Assembly (NCBI GenBank): GCA_023663815.1
Contig: JAMPGS010000010.1
Location: 1 to 43,436 of the forward strand
Length of the DNA: 43,436 nucleotides
Direction: 5' to 3'
Source: Clostridium sp.
Lineage (GTDB): Bacteria > Bacillota > Clostridia > Lachnospirales > Lachnospiraceae
The notes under the pieces are model-generated. The model worked only from the letters and a program-made list of their open reading frames with translations, made no database searches and was not told the DNA's origin. Below, in pieces: positions 9,000 to 17,508 of the stretch (position 1 is the stretch's first letter; each line of letters begins with the position of its first letter). Made by a program: the position numbers and the translations under genes.

Positions 9000-10622
9000 A
9001 TGCGTTTTTTGGGGAAATCCGTCTGCAGGGGAATTGCCGAAGGGCCGGTTGCAGCGCTGAAAAAGCGGGATATTTTTGTGGAGCGGAGAAGAATAAGTGA
9101 TGCGGAGGCCGAAATTGAGAAAGTCAAGGCGGCTGGGATAAGGGCGAAAGAACAATTGCAGGAATTGTATGTTAAGGCCGCGAAGGAAGCAGGAAAAGCC
9201 GACGCGGCTATTTTTGAAGCGCACAAGATGCTGCTCTCGGACGAGAAGTATCTGGATTTTATTTACAGTACAATCCGCACGGAAATGGTAAACGCGTCCT
9301 ATGCGGTTGCCGCGGCAGGGGAGAGGTTTTCAAAACTGTTTGCGGACATGGAGGACGATTATCTGCAGGCGCGAGCGGCGGACATTCAGGATATTTCCAG
9401 ACGGCTAATCCGCATATTGGAGGGAAAGGAAGAGAGAAAATATTTTCTTACGGAACCCTCCATTATTGTAGCGGAGGATTTAAGCCCCAGCGAGGCGGCG
9501 GGGCTTGACAGGGAAAAAGTCCTTGGCATTGTGACCCTGCGTGGGTCGGTCAATTCCCATACCGCCATTTTGGCGCGCACGATGAATATTCCGGCCCTTG
9601 TTGAGGTGTCTTTAAATCTTGAAGAAATCCATACGGGAATGACCGCTATCGTGGACGGTTTTAGCGGGGAGGTGATTTTTGAGCCGGACGGGGAGGAGCG
9701 CGCTCTGGCGGAAAAGAAAATGGACAGGGAGCGGGAGAGACTGCGCCTGTTAAAGAGCCTGAAAGGAAAAGAAAGCGTGACGAAGGCCGGAAGAAAGCTT
9801 CCCGTCTATGCAAACGTTGGAAGCTTGGACGATATTAAGTACGCATTGGAGAATGGCGCGGAGGGAGTGGGGCTGTTTCGGAGCGAGTTTTTGTATCTGG
9901 GCAGGGACAGTGAGCCCACGGAGGAAGAGCAGTTTAAGGTCTATAAGCAGGCGGCGCAGATGATGGACGGAAAAAAAATCATTATCCGAACGCTGGATAT
10001 CGGCGCGGACAAGCAGGTTAATTATTTAAATTTGGAAAAAGAGGATAATCCGGCCATGGGATACCGGGCTATCCGCATCTGTTTAAAGCAGCCGGAGATT
10101 TTTAAGACGCAGCTTCGCGCGCTTTTGCGGGCGGCTGTGTTTGGGAATCTTTCCATTCTATATCCAATGATTACGGCGGAGGAGGAAGTACGGCGGATTT
10201 TTGAAATGGTGGAGGAAGCGCGGAGCGAGCTGGAAAAAGAGGGAATCCCCTATAGACGCCCGGCTCAGGGGATTATGATTGAGACCCCCGCGGCGGTTAT
10301 GATAAGCGGCGAGCTGGCTGGGCTTGCGGATTTTTTCAGCATTGGAACCAACGATTTAACGCAGTATACGCTGGCTCTTGACAGACAGAACGGAAGGCTT
10401 GCGGATTTTTATAATCCACGTCATAAAGCAGTTTTACGGATGATTAAAATGGTAGTGGAAAACGCGCACAGGTATCGGAAGCGGGTGGGAATTTGCGGCG
10501 AGCTAGGAGCAAATTTAAGCCTCACGGAAGCGTTCGCGCGGATGGGAATCGACGAGCTTTCGGTTGCACCGGGGATGGTGCTGGAGGTCAGGAGGGTGAT
10601 TCGAGAGCTGGAGGTTGTTTAA
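9000..10622 (+). CDS. ptsI: Phosphoenolpyruvate-protein phosphotransferase (PTS enzyme I)
   Basis: Enzyme I transfers phosphate from phosphoenolpyruvate to HPr, the first step of PTS sugar uptake. The N-terminal domain holds the phospho-acceptor His187 in RGSVNSHTAILART; the usual GGxTSH is slightly changed here. The C-terminal PEP-binding barrel shows GVGLFRSEFLYL, RTLDIGADKQ, IMIETPAAVM, FSIGTNDLTQYTLALDR and the catalytic Cys499 in GICGELG. 540 residues is slightly shorter than the usual 570. ATG 9000 follows AAAGGA by 8 bases; GTG 8997 is an alternative. No HPr gene is adjacent, so it must act with an HPr encoded elsewhere. A hairpin terminator follows the stop directly. Confidence 0.92.
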   Translation: MRFLGKSVCRGIAEGPVAALKKRDIFVERRRISDAEAEIEKVKAAGIRAKEQLQELYVKAAKEAGKADAAIFEAHKMLLSDEKYLDFIYSTIRTEMVNASYAVAAAGERFSKLFADMEDDYLQARAADIQDISRRLIRILEGKEERKYFLTEPSIIVAEDLSPSEAAGLDREKVLGIVTLRGSVNSHTAILARTMNIPALVEVSLNLEEIHTGMTAIVDGFSGEVIFEPDGEERALAEKKMDRERERLRLLKSLKGKESVTKAGRKLPVYANVGSLDDIKYALENGAEGVGLFRSEFLYLGRDSEPTEEEQFKVYKQAAQMMDGKKIIIRTLDIGADKQVNYLNLEKEDNPAMGYRAIRICLKQPEIFKTQLRALLRAAVFGNLSILYPMITAEEEVRRIFEMVEEARSELEKEGIPYRRPAQGIMIETPAAVMISGELAGLADFFSIGTNDLTQYTLALDRQNGRLADFYNPRHKAVLRMIKMVVENAHRYRKRVGICGELGANLSLTEAFARMGIDELSVAPGMVLEVRRVIRELEVV

Positions 10623-10623
10623 T

Positions 10624-10667
10624 TTCCCCTTGTTTGCCCTCGCAAGCCAAAACAAGGGGAATTTTTT
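10624..10667 (+). terminator. Rho-independent terminator after ptsI
   Basis: TTCCCCTTGTTT (10624-10635) pairs perfectly with AAACAAGGGGAA (10650-10661), followed by six T. The 12-bp stem ends transcription of ptsI before the convergent kinase gene. Confidence 0.9.
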
Positions 10668-10720
10668 CCATTTTTGTCTTTTGAGCATCAATAGAGCGTT
10701 ACTTTGCCTTGGTCACATGT

Positions 10721-13700
10721 TTATTTCCTGCGGCTGCCTAACACCCGCCGAATTTCCTGACAAAGCTTGTCCATATCCACAGGTTTGGCGGCATGGCCGT
10801 CCATGCCGGCGGCAAGGCAGGCGGTGATGTCCTCGGCAAAAGCGTCCGCCGTCATTGCAATAATAGGAATATTTTTTACATAATCGCGCGATGATTTGCG
10901 TATTTCCATCGTTGCATCCCTGCCGTTCATAATGGGCATCTGCACGTCCATCAGTATAACGTCGTATGTACCCTTCGGCGCATTTTCCATCATTTCCACG
11001 GCGTACTTTCCGTTTTCGGCATGATCGGTCTTCATCCCATACATAGCAAGCAGCTCGCTGATAACCTCCCAATTGAGATCGTTATCCTCAGCCACAAGTA
11101 CATGCAGTCCCTTGAGGTCGTCGTTTTTAGCCTCCGCGGTAATTTTTTCTCCTTTTTCAATTTTAAGCGCGCTTCCAATCCTTTCGGACAAATAGGACTT
11201 AAACAAAGGCTTGCATATGAATCCGTCTGCGCCGCTGCTATTTGCTTCCTCCTCAATATCCGACCAATCATAGGCGGTTACAAGTATGATAGCTGTATTT
11301 TCGCCCACAATATCGCGCATGGCGCGTACAGTCTGCGCGCCGCTCATTTCCGGCATTTTCCAATCGACCATGGCGACGGCGTAATCGCTGCCTGCTTCGT
11401 GCCGTTTTTTGACGAGCTCAAGAGCTTTTTCGCCGCTGCAGGCTGTTTCCGCTTTTGCGCCCATCTCTTTTATAACGTGATCCGTAATGGTAAGGAATAT
11501 TTCATCATCATCCACAAGCAGGATATCTATAGGCGGAAGCGTGTAGACAAGACCGTCGTCCTCGCCTATGGGCAGTTCAAGCTTTACCGTAAACGTCGTC
11601 CCTTCATCCGGTTTGCTTTCGCAGTCAATCGTGCCGTTCATAAGCGTGACCATTTGTTTTACGATTGCCAGTCCAAGCCCCGTGCCCTGTATTTTGTTGG
11701 TACGGCTGTCGTCGGCGCGGGTAAACGCATCAAACATATGCTCCATATATTCATGGCTCATGCCGATTCCGTTGTCCTTGACAATATAGGTAAGCCGTAT
11801 CGTTTGATGGTCCGTGTGCTCCTCGTACAAGTCAAGTATGATTTTGCCGCCCTCCGGCGTATATTTGACCGCATTGCTCAAAATATTGATAAACACCTGA
11901 CTGATGCGCAGCTCGTCGCCGTACAGTATCTCGCAGTCTATGCTGTGAATATGCACATCGAATTCCTGAGCCTTGGACTTTATCATAGGGCGCACAATAT
12001 TGACAAGATTTTCCACTATTTTGCGCAGTGAAAAGTTAATCGGGGCAAGGGTGAATTTGCCGCTTTCTATTTTGGAAATGTCAAGGACGTCGTTTATGAG
12101 CGTTAAAAGATGCTGGCTTGACAGCGTTATTTTATCAAGGCAGTCGTCTAATTTTTCCTTGTCGTCCGTGTGTTTTTTGGCAATATCCGTCATTCCCACA
12201 ATGGCGTTCATGGGGGTGCGGATATCATGGCTCATGCTCGACAAAAAGTTTGTCTTTGCTTTATTTGCAGAATCCGCCATATCAAGGGCATTTTTAAGCG
12301 AAACCTGCATTTGGGCCTGCTGCCGGTTGTATGCGCGGGATTTTTTTATGTAAAAAGCAAAGGTCAGCGCAAGCACGGCAAAAAATACAACAAGCACGAT
12401 TACAAAAAGATAGGCGTACCGCTTAAAAAAATCCATAAATGTAAGCGCGTGTCTGTCAATGCTTGCGTATTGCAGCAGCGTACCCGTTATCACTTCATTG
12501 TTCATCTGTTCTATCATTTTGTCCAGTATGACGGCTAAAATGCTGTTATCCTGATTGACTAACAGACAAAGCTCCTCGGTTTTATCGAGATAGCTTATAT
12601 TAAGTTCATTGGTATCGTCATAACCGCTGAGGATACGCTGTAATATACTTGAATATCCTATGATACACTTTTCTCTGCCGGAGCGCACGGCATCTATCGC
12701 CGCATCAAAAGTCTCGTATTCCGTTATAACGGAAGAGGGATAGTTATTTGCTAAATATTCCTGCAGTCCAAGGGATGTTTTGGAAACGGACATACGGGAG
12801 GTGAGATTGTTTGTATATTCGCCATGATAAATAATCATCATCCGATCCGCAACAATGGGCTCGGTCTGGCGCAAGCCCTTATTTTCGACAAGCCATAAAT
12901 CGGCGTACATTGGAAAACCGATATCCACGGTCTTATTTTTCAAAGCCTCCTCTAAATCCGCGGTATAATCGAAACAAACAGGAACAACTTCTATATCTGT
13001 AAATTCCTCAATGGAGCGTACAAGCTCGCCTGCAAGCCCGATGGGATTGCCGTCCCCGTCTTGGCCTGAAAACGGCAGGTGGTGGCGCGTATACCCGAAT
13101 ATCAGCGTGTTTTTTCCAATTAACCACTGTTCCTCGCGCTCAGATAAAGATAGGAGGGACGATTTAGTGTAATATTTTTGATATAATTCAAGGGTAAATG
13201 TCGGAAACAACGTGTCAATTTGCTCCATTGCATAATTTAATTCGTTGAGCAGCGAGGTATTGGACTTCGCGACGGCAAAGTACCTGTTGTCGTCAAGCCC
13301 CATGTCCGCTGCTGAGAAATTAACTTTATCGGCAAGGACGCCGGAGGTTTTATACGCGCCTGCCATGATATCCACGTCGCCGTCCATAAGCATTTGGCAT
13401 ATTTCCTCTTTACTTCCGTACACATACTCGTATTTCCATCCCGCAAAGGAAGCCAGCATTTGATAGTAATCGTATGCGTATCCCGATTTACGCACGTCGT
13501 CGGAAAAACCGTTTTGAAATGCGGGTTCGTTGCCGTCATAGTATCCGACGCGCACCGTTCTTGCCGTTGTGTCGAGAATCGCGTCAAAATCGTTGTAGGC
13601 GTCCGTGTTGTCTTGGGTTACAAGGGTTACGCCCGTATCGTCCTGCCTCAGTTCCTCTTTGGCTTTTGCTGCATAAGACGCGTTGACTGCGCCGGTGGTA

Positions 13701-13831
13701 AACAAAGCCGTGGTATTTGGATTGCTTTCGAGCATTGCTTTATCGGCGGCAACAGCGGGCATTTTAAAAAAGGTAATACCCGTTATGAAGCAAAGGATAA
13801 AAGCAATGCTTTGTATTATAAATTTTTTCAT
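10721..13831 (-). CDS. EvgS-like hybrid sensor histidine kinase with two SBP_bac_3 domains and two receivers
   Basis: 1036 residues. An export signal (FIIQSIAFILCFITGITFF) leads into two solute-binding-like (SBP_bac_3) domains, roughly 70-220 (VRVGYYDGNEPAFQN) and 235-460 (LIFGYTRHHLPFSGQ). One membrane helix follows at 472-495. The HisKA domain has phospho-His535 (SMSHDIRTPMNAI). The HATPase domain has NAVKYTPEGG, DNGIGM and GTGLGLAIVKQM. Two receiver domains end the protein, with Asp823 (VDWKMPEMSG) and Asp962 (MDVQMPIMNG). No HPt domain is present, so a separate HPt or direct output is expected. The binding domains suggest sensing of an amino-acid-like ligand as in BvgS/EvgS. A strong AGGGGGG lies before the start. 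No cognate regulator is adjacent. Confidence 0.9.
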   Translation of the reverse strand: MKKFIIQSIAFILCFITGITFFKMPAVAADKAMLESNPNTTALFTTGAVNASYAAKAKEELRQDDTGVTLVTQDNTDAYNDFDAILDTTARTVRVGYYDGNEPAFQNGFSDDVRKSGYAYDYYQMLASFAGWKYEYVYGSKEEICQMLMDGDVDIMAGAYKTSGVLADKVNFSAADMGLDDNRYFAVAKSNTSLLNELNYAMEQIDTLFPTFTLELYQKYYTKSSLLSLSEREEQWLIGKNTLIFGYTRHHLPFSGQDGDGNPIGLAGELVRSIEEFTDIEVVPVCFDYTADLEEALKNKTVDIGFPMYADLWLVENKGLRQTEPIVADRMMIIYHGEYTNNLTSRMSVSKTSLGLQEYLANNYPSSVITEYETFDAAIDAVRSGREKCIIGYSSILQRILSGYDDTNELNISYLDKTEELCLLVNQDNSILAVILDKMIEQMNNEVITGTLLQYASIDRHALTFMDFFKRYAYLFVIVLVVFFAVLALTFAFYIKKSRAYNRQQAQMQVSLKNALDMADSANKAKTNFLSSMSHDIRTPMNAIVGMTDIAKKHTDDKEKLDDCLDKITLSSQHLLTLINDVLDISKIESGKFTLAPINFSLRKIVENLVNIVRPMIKSKAQEFDVHIHSIDCEILYGDELRISQVFINILSNAVKYTPEGGKIILDLYEEHTDHQTIRLTYIVKDNGIGMSHEYMEHMFDAFTRADDSRTNKIQGTGLGLAIVKQMVTLMNGTIDCESKPDEGTTFTVKLELPIGEDDGLVYTLPPIDILLVDDDEIFLTITDHVIKEMGAKAETACSGEKALELVKKRHEAGSDYAVAMVDWKMPEMSGAQTVRAMRDIVGENTAIILVTAYDWSDIEEEANSSGADGFICKPLFKSYLSERIGSALKIEKGEKITAEAKNDDLKGLHVLVAEDNDLNWEVISELLAMYGMKTDHAENGKYAVEMMENAPKGTYDVILMDVQMPIMNGRDATMEIRKSSRDYVKNIPIIAMTADAFAEDITACLAAGMDGHAAKPVDMDKLCQEIRRVLGSRRK

Positions 13832-14041
13832 AAACTTACCCCCCTAATACGTTATACTTTATTTTCAGGCAGCCGTTTCCCGGATAAATTTGCCGTCTCT
13901 GTATTGGGAATTATTTTTATAAAGTATATGCCTGTATTATGCCATAGACGGAGGTTTTTCGCAAGAAGCATGAAGGATTTTTGAATTCATTGCTGATAGT
14001 GCAGAGCTGCCTTTGGCTTGGCAATGGAGAATTGTTTTGGC

Positions 14042-14070
14042 TTGAAAGGGCAAAAGGATTATGGTACGAT
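14042..14070 (+). promoter_or_regulatory. Sigma-A-type promoter for the Rpn nuclease gene
   Basis: TTGAAA at 14042-14047 and TACGAT at 14065-14070 are separated by 17 bases, with TGG just before the -10 as an extended element. The gene starts 38 bases after the -10. Confidence 0.6.
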
Positions 14071-14107
14071 AAAGATACCAAAATAAAGAGGAAAGCAGGT
14101 AGGGAAA

Positions 14108-14911
14108 TTGGCGGCAACACAGCGGTTAGACCAAAAGCATCAGGAAGATTTACAGCGGTTGCAGGGCTTCCGCCTGCTTGACGACGATTTTCTCACAAAA
14201 TGCTTTGAGGAAGATACGGCAAGCATAGAGCTGGTATTGCAGATTGTGCTGGAAAAGGCGGATTTAAAAGTATTAAATGTGCGCACGCAGGTATTTGTGG
14301 AGAACCTTTTGAACCGTTCCGTGCGGTTTGATATTCTGGCCACGGACAGTACCGGGGCAAAGCTGAATGTGGAAATACAGCGTTCCGATAAGGGAGCCGG
14401 AAGAAAAAGAGCGAGATATAACAGCAGCATGATGGATATAAACCTTTTGAGAAAAGGGGAAGATTTTGATAAGCTGCCAGAAACATGGGTGATTTTTATT
14501 ACGGAAAATGATATCATGGGAAAAGGCCTGCCGCTTTACCCGATTGAGCGCTGCTTTTTAGGAACCGGTGAAAAATTTGAGGATGGTTCGCATATACTGT
14601 ATGTCAACGGCGCTTACCGCGGGGATACGCCAATCGGAAAGCTAATGCATGACTTTTCCTGCACAAACGCGGACGATATGTATTACGGAACCTTGGCGGA
14701 TAGGGTGAGATTTTTCAAAGAGAGTAAGGAGGGAATTGAAATTATGTGCCGGGCTATGGAAGATATGAGGAATCAGACGTTGAAAGAAGGAGCAATAATT
14801 TCCGCAAAAAGGATGCTGACGGACGGTATATTGACGCTTGAAAAAATTGCTGAATATGCCGGGCTTCCTCTCGAAGAGGTCAAACAACTGAAAATGGACA
14901 AAAACGCATAA
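14108..14911 (+). CDS. Rpn-family PD-(D/E)XK nuclease (transposase_31 / PDDEXK_2-like)
   Basis: 267 residues, recombination-promoting-nuclease type. The nuclease core is RFDILATDSTGAKLNVEIQRSD: the Asp of FDIL and the E-x-Q of VEIQR match the family's active site. YNSSMMDINLLRKGEDFDKLPETWVIFITEND and the later LYVNGAY segment are also typical. The C-terminus has a small helical region (KIAEYAGLPLEEVKQL), often seen in these proteins. The start is TTG 14108 with AGGTAGGG four bases upstream and a good promoter. Such genes are abundant, often annotated as putative transposases, and act in genome rearrangement or defence; function here is unproven. Confidence 0.8.
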   Translation: MAATQRLDQKHQEDLQRLQGFRLLDDDFLTKCFEEDTASIELVLQIVLEKADLKVLNVRTQVFVENLLNRSVRFDILATDSTGAKLNVEIQRSDKGAGRKRARYNSSMMDINLLRKGEDFDKLPETWVIFITENDIMGKGLPLYPIERCFLGTGEKFEDGSHILYVNGAYRGDTPIGKLMHDFSCTNADDMYYGTLADRVRFFKESKEGIEIMCRAMEDMRNQTLKEGAIISAKRMLTDGILTLEKIAEYAGLPLEEVKQLKMDKNA

Positions 14912-14962
14912 ATGCATAAACACAAAAACGAATCAGCTTAATCAGCCGGGCGTCCCAAGCGG

Positions 14963-15071
14963 TCACCTGGCTCTATTTTTGCTTTTAACAATTCATTCCC
15001 ACATAACGAGAGTTCATTCCATTTCCCTGATTTATAAAATATTTCTGCCGATATAAAAAACAGCCAGGTGA
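14963..15071. repeat. Imperfectly spaced 10-bp inverted repeat (TCACCTGGCT / AGCCAGGTGA)
   Basis: TCACCTGGCT at 14963-14972 and its exact complement AGCCAGGTGA at 15062-15071 enclose 89 bases with no gene. They could form a long stem downstream of the Rpn gene. A further hairpin, TGGCTC/GAGCCA, lies at about 15098-15118. Confidence 0.6.
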
Positions 15072-15146
15072 TGTTTTGTAATATATTGATGCGCGTTGGC
15101 TCAGCAAAGCAGAGCCATAAAAGCGGCGCGGAAACGAGGGAAGGAA

Positions 15147-15869
15147 ATGGATTTAAATATGCTGGGACTATGGAACGGACTAGGCCTTTACAACGGGTTA
15201 GGCTCGTACAACGGGTTAGGCTCGTATAACGGGCTGGGCTCCTATAGCGGGTTGGGCATGTATAGCGGTTTAAGCCCATATGGCACGGGGACTTTAGGAA
15301 TGACCGGGAGCACGGGCAGCCTGCCTTTTTCCAATATTTTTTCGCAGGTGAGCGGAGTTGGAGGAATGGCCGCGAGCAACGCGCTGGCCTCCGCCTTTTA
15401 CAAAAAGTACGCGGGAACCGGAACTAAAAGTTTGTCGGGAACCAGTGCGGCGGCGGGTAATACGGCAGCCGGAAACTTGACGGGCAGGTGGAGCGCATGG
15501 CGGAAGAGCGGAAGTCTGTCAAACGCGGCGGCGCAGGCAGGCGGCACAACGCGCGAAAATAGCGTGACAGCGGGCAAAAACGGTATAGCGGACGAGAGCA
15601 GCGCATCGCAAAGTAGTGCAGCGGCAAGCGAAAGCCAGTTTGGCGGCATGGTGGTAGTTATTCCCGAAAAGCTGCAGCAGAAAATGGACGCCGACCCGGA
15701 GTATAAAAAAGAAATCATGGATAAGGTTCAGTCATGGAAAAGTAATTACGACAAGGTAAACAATATCCTTGCGGCTTCCTACGGATACAATCCTATGCTG
15801 TACCAAATGACGAGAAGCTGCTGCGTCCAATTGGACGAAAACGGGAATATTGGAACTATAAAGGGTTAA
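15147..15869 (+). CDS. GLGSYN-repeat protein of unknown function
   Basis: 240 residues, not recognised. No signal peptide or membrane segment is seen. The N-terminus has six 6-residue repeats of the form G(L/S/M)YNGL (residues 7-42), then a long Gly/Ala/Ser-rich region (about 50-170). A more ordered C-terminus carries VVVIPEKLQQKMDADPEY, a helical KVQSWKSNYDKVNNILAASYG and LYQMTRSCCVQLDENGNIG. The conserved-looking C-terminus beside a low-complexity N-terminus suggests a small domain on a flexible linker. ATG 15147 has GAGGGAAGGA before it; an open frame upstream to 15096 has no ribosome site. It lies between an Rpn nuclease and a MATE transporter, which gives no functional clue. Confidence 0.65.
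   Translation: MDLNMLGLWNGLGLYNGLGSYNGLGSYNGLGSYSGLGMYSGLSPYGTGTLGMTGSTGSLPFSNIFSQVSGVGGMAASNALASAFYKKYAGTGTKSLSGTSAAAGNTAAGNLTGRWSAWRKSGSLSNAAAQAGGTTRENSVTAGKNGIADESSASQSSAAASESQFGGMVVVIPEKLQQKMDADPEYKKEIMDKVQSWKSNYDKVNNILAASYGYNPMLYQMTRSCCVQLDENGNIGTIKG
15165..15272. repeat. 18-bp tandem repeat, six copies, in the GLGSYN protein
   Basis: Six 18-base units encode G-L-W-N-G-L, G-L-Y-N-G-L, G-S-Y-N-G-L twice, G-S-Y-S-G-L and G-M-Y-S-G-L. The middle copies are nearly identical in DNA. Confidence 0.9.
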
Positions 15870-15958
15870 ATAAGAGCCCCACGGAAATTTTTTAAAGAAG
15901 TTAAAAAAATAAAAGTTTAAAAGAAATAATTCAGTAGCTTTTATTTGAGAAAAGGAGT

Positions 15959-16023
15959 ATATTGGGTTAAGCAAGGAAAAGCCTTAAAAAATCTTTTCAG
16001 AGGAAAGAAGGACATCCCAATAT
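15959..16023 (+). promoter_or_regulatory. Leader stem that would pair with the MATE start codon
   Basis: ATATTGGG at 15959-15966 is exactly complementary to CCCAATAT at 16016-16023, and the last two bases are part of the ATG at 16022. An AAGG/CCTT mini-hairpin lies inside. The MATE ribosome site falls in the enclosed loop. A translational switch is possible but not proven. Confidence 0.35.
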
Positions 16024-17401
16024 GCATACGTCAAAAAATATCGATATGACGAAGGGCCCCATTATGAAGCTGGTGGCGCTGTTTGCCCTGCCAATCTGCA
16101 TTGGAAACATCTTGCAGCAGCTTTATAATACGGTTGATACGCTTGTCATCGGCAATTTCTGTAATTCAGTATCGCTGGCGGCCGTGGGCACAAGCGCGCA
16201 GCCCGTGGAGGTGTTTCTGTGCATTTTTCTTGGAATCGGAACCGGCGTGTCCATTCTGGTGTCCCAGTACACCGGAAGCGGCGATGCAAAGAGCCTGAAA
16301 AGGCTGGTGGATACGTCCTCCGCGTTCCTTTTTTTGTGCGCAGTTCCGCTGACAATAGCGGGCTTTGTTCTTGGGCCTTTTCTTTTGCGGTTCATGCAGG
16401 CGCCGGAGGACGCCTTTGGGCTTTCGGTGTCCTATCTGCGCATTATCTTTTTCGGTACGCTGGGAAATATGGGTTATAATATGAATGCGGGGATTTTGCG
16501 GGGAGTGGGAGACAGCCGCGCTTCCCTGCTGTTTTTGATGATATCCTGCGTGATAAATATTATATTGGATATTGTCTTTGTGGCGGGGCTTGGCATGGAC
16601 GTGGCCGGGGCGGCGCTGGCGACAATTCTGGCGATGTACTGTTCATGGGTTTTCAGTATTTTTTATATCAAAAAAAAGTATCCTGAGCTGGAATACAATC
16701 CGCTGCCGAAACGGCTTGACAGGGACATGCTGCACTCCATTATCCGAGTGGGTCTGCCCCTTGGGCTTAACAATTCCATTTATTCCGTGGGTCATGTGCT
16801 GATGCAGTCCATGATAAACGCTCAGGGCTCCACCTTTATGGCGGCCTGCTCCGTGGCAACCAAGGTTACGGGAATTGGAAACGTTGCAATCAGCTCCTTC
16901 TCCTCGGCGGCAACCACTTTTTCCGGGCAGAATCTTGGAAGCAGGAACTATGAGAGGCTGAAAAGGGGAGCAAAAATAATTCCTTTTTATTCCGGCCTCT
17001 GTACCCTGATTTTGGGGCTGGTTGTGACGTTTTTCTGCCGCCCGATTTTGGGATTTTTCACAAAGGACGCGGCGGTGCTGGATTTGGCGGCCCTCTATAT
17101 TCAGGTGGTATTGCCTTCCATTTGGGCTTTTGCAGTGTTTAACGGCATTATCAGCTTTGTAAACGGCATGGGGGAGGTAAAGTATCCCACTATCGTCAAC
17201 ATTATGATGCTGTGGGTGGTGCGTATACCCAGCGCCTATTTGATTGGGCGGTTTATCAACGGAACTTATATTATGGCCTGCTTCCCCATCAGCTTTACCT
17301 TTGGGATGGTTTGTATGCTGGCTTACTTTTTCACGAAAAAATGGAAAAGGATTATGCGGGCGGCGGACACGGCTGGGGAGGCTTTGGGGTCAGCTTCTTA
17401 A
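16022..17401 (+). CDS. MATE-family efflux transporter
   Basis: 459 residues with the twelve-helix pattern of MatE proteins. The start MTKGPIMKLVALFALPICIGNILQQLYNTVDTLVIG is diagnostic, with GIGTGVSILVSQYTG in helix 2/3 and the internal duplication at NNSIYSVGHVLMQSMINAQG and SGQNLGSRNYERLKRG. It exports cationic compounds by Na+ or H+ antiport in the family. AGAGGAAAGAAGGA precedes ATG 16022. Its last codons (SAS stop) overlap the first 11-bp unit of the VanR-like operator of the following van cluster, so the two transcription units abut with no gap. Confidence 0.9.
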   Translation: MHTSKNIDMTKGPIMKLVALFALPICIGNILQQLYNTVDTLVIGNFCNSVSLAAVGTSAQPVEVFLCIFLGIGTGVSILVSQYTGSGDAKSLKRLVDTSSAFLFLCAVPLTIAGFVLGPFLLRFMQAPEDAFGLSVSYLRIIFFGTLGNMGYNMNAGILRGVGDSRASLLFLMISCVINIILDIVFVAGLGMDVAGAALATILAMYCSWVFSIFYIKKKYPELEYNPLPKRLDRDMLHSIIRVGLPLGLNNSIYSVGHVLMQSMINAQGSTFMAACSVATKVTGIGNVAISSFSSAATTFSGQNLGSRNYERLKRGAKIIPFYSGLCTLILGLVVTFFCRPILGFFTKDAAVLDLAALYIQVVLPSIWAFAVFNGIISFVNGMGEVKYPTIVNIMMLWVVRIPSAYLIGRFINGTYIMACFPISFTFGMVCMLAYFFTKKWKRIMRAADTAGEALGSAS

Positions 17402-17450
17402 GAAAATCGTAAGAAAATCCGTGGAAAAACAGAGGAATACTTTAAGAACA
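17396..17450 (+). promoter_or_regulatory. VanR-like operator upstream of vanR
   Basis: Three 11-base direct repeats run head to tail: TCTTAAGAAAA (17396), TCGTAAGAAAA (17407) and TCCGTGGAAAA (17418). A related CTTTAAGAACA sits two periods later at 17440. An 11-base period places sites on one face of the helix, as bound by OmpR-family dimers. The second unit resembles the TCGTA-N-GAAA box I recall for VanR in VanA-type enterococci. The -10 TAAAAT at 17479-17484 lies 83 bases from the first repeat; there is no good -35. Confidence 0.65.
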
Positions 17451-17478
17451 AATGAATAAACGGCGGTTCTGCTTCCGG

Positions 17479-17484
17479 TAAAAT
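17479..17484 (+). promoter_or_regulatory. -10 element of the vanRS promoter
   Basis: TAAAAT, 25 bases before vanR. The -35 position (about 17456) reads ATAAAC, far from consensus, as expected for an activator-dependent promoter. Confidence 0.5.
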
Positions 17485-17508
17485 AGAAATGATAGCAAGG
17501 AGCGGAAA

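Noticed and set aside
11021-12031. Long plus-strand open frame inside the hybrid kinase
   Set aside because: Antisense shadow of conserved HisKA, ATPase and receiver domains; no recognisable protein.
14108-14911. Insertion-sequence transposase
   Set aside because: The family is sometimes named transposase, but there are no flanking inverted repeats or target duplications; it is an Rpn-type nuclease.
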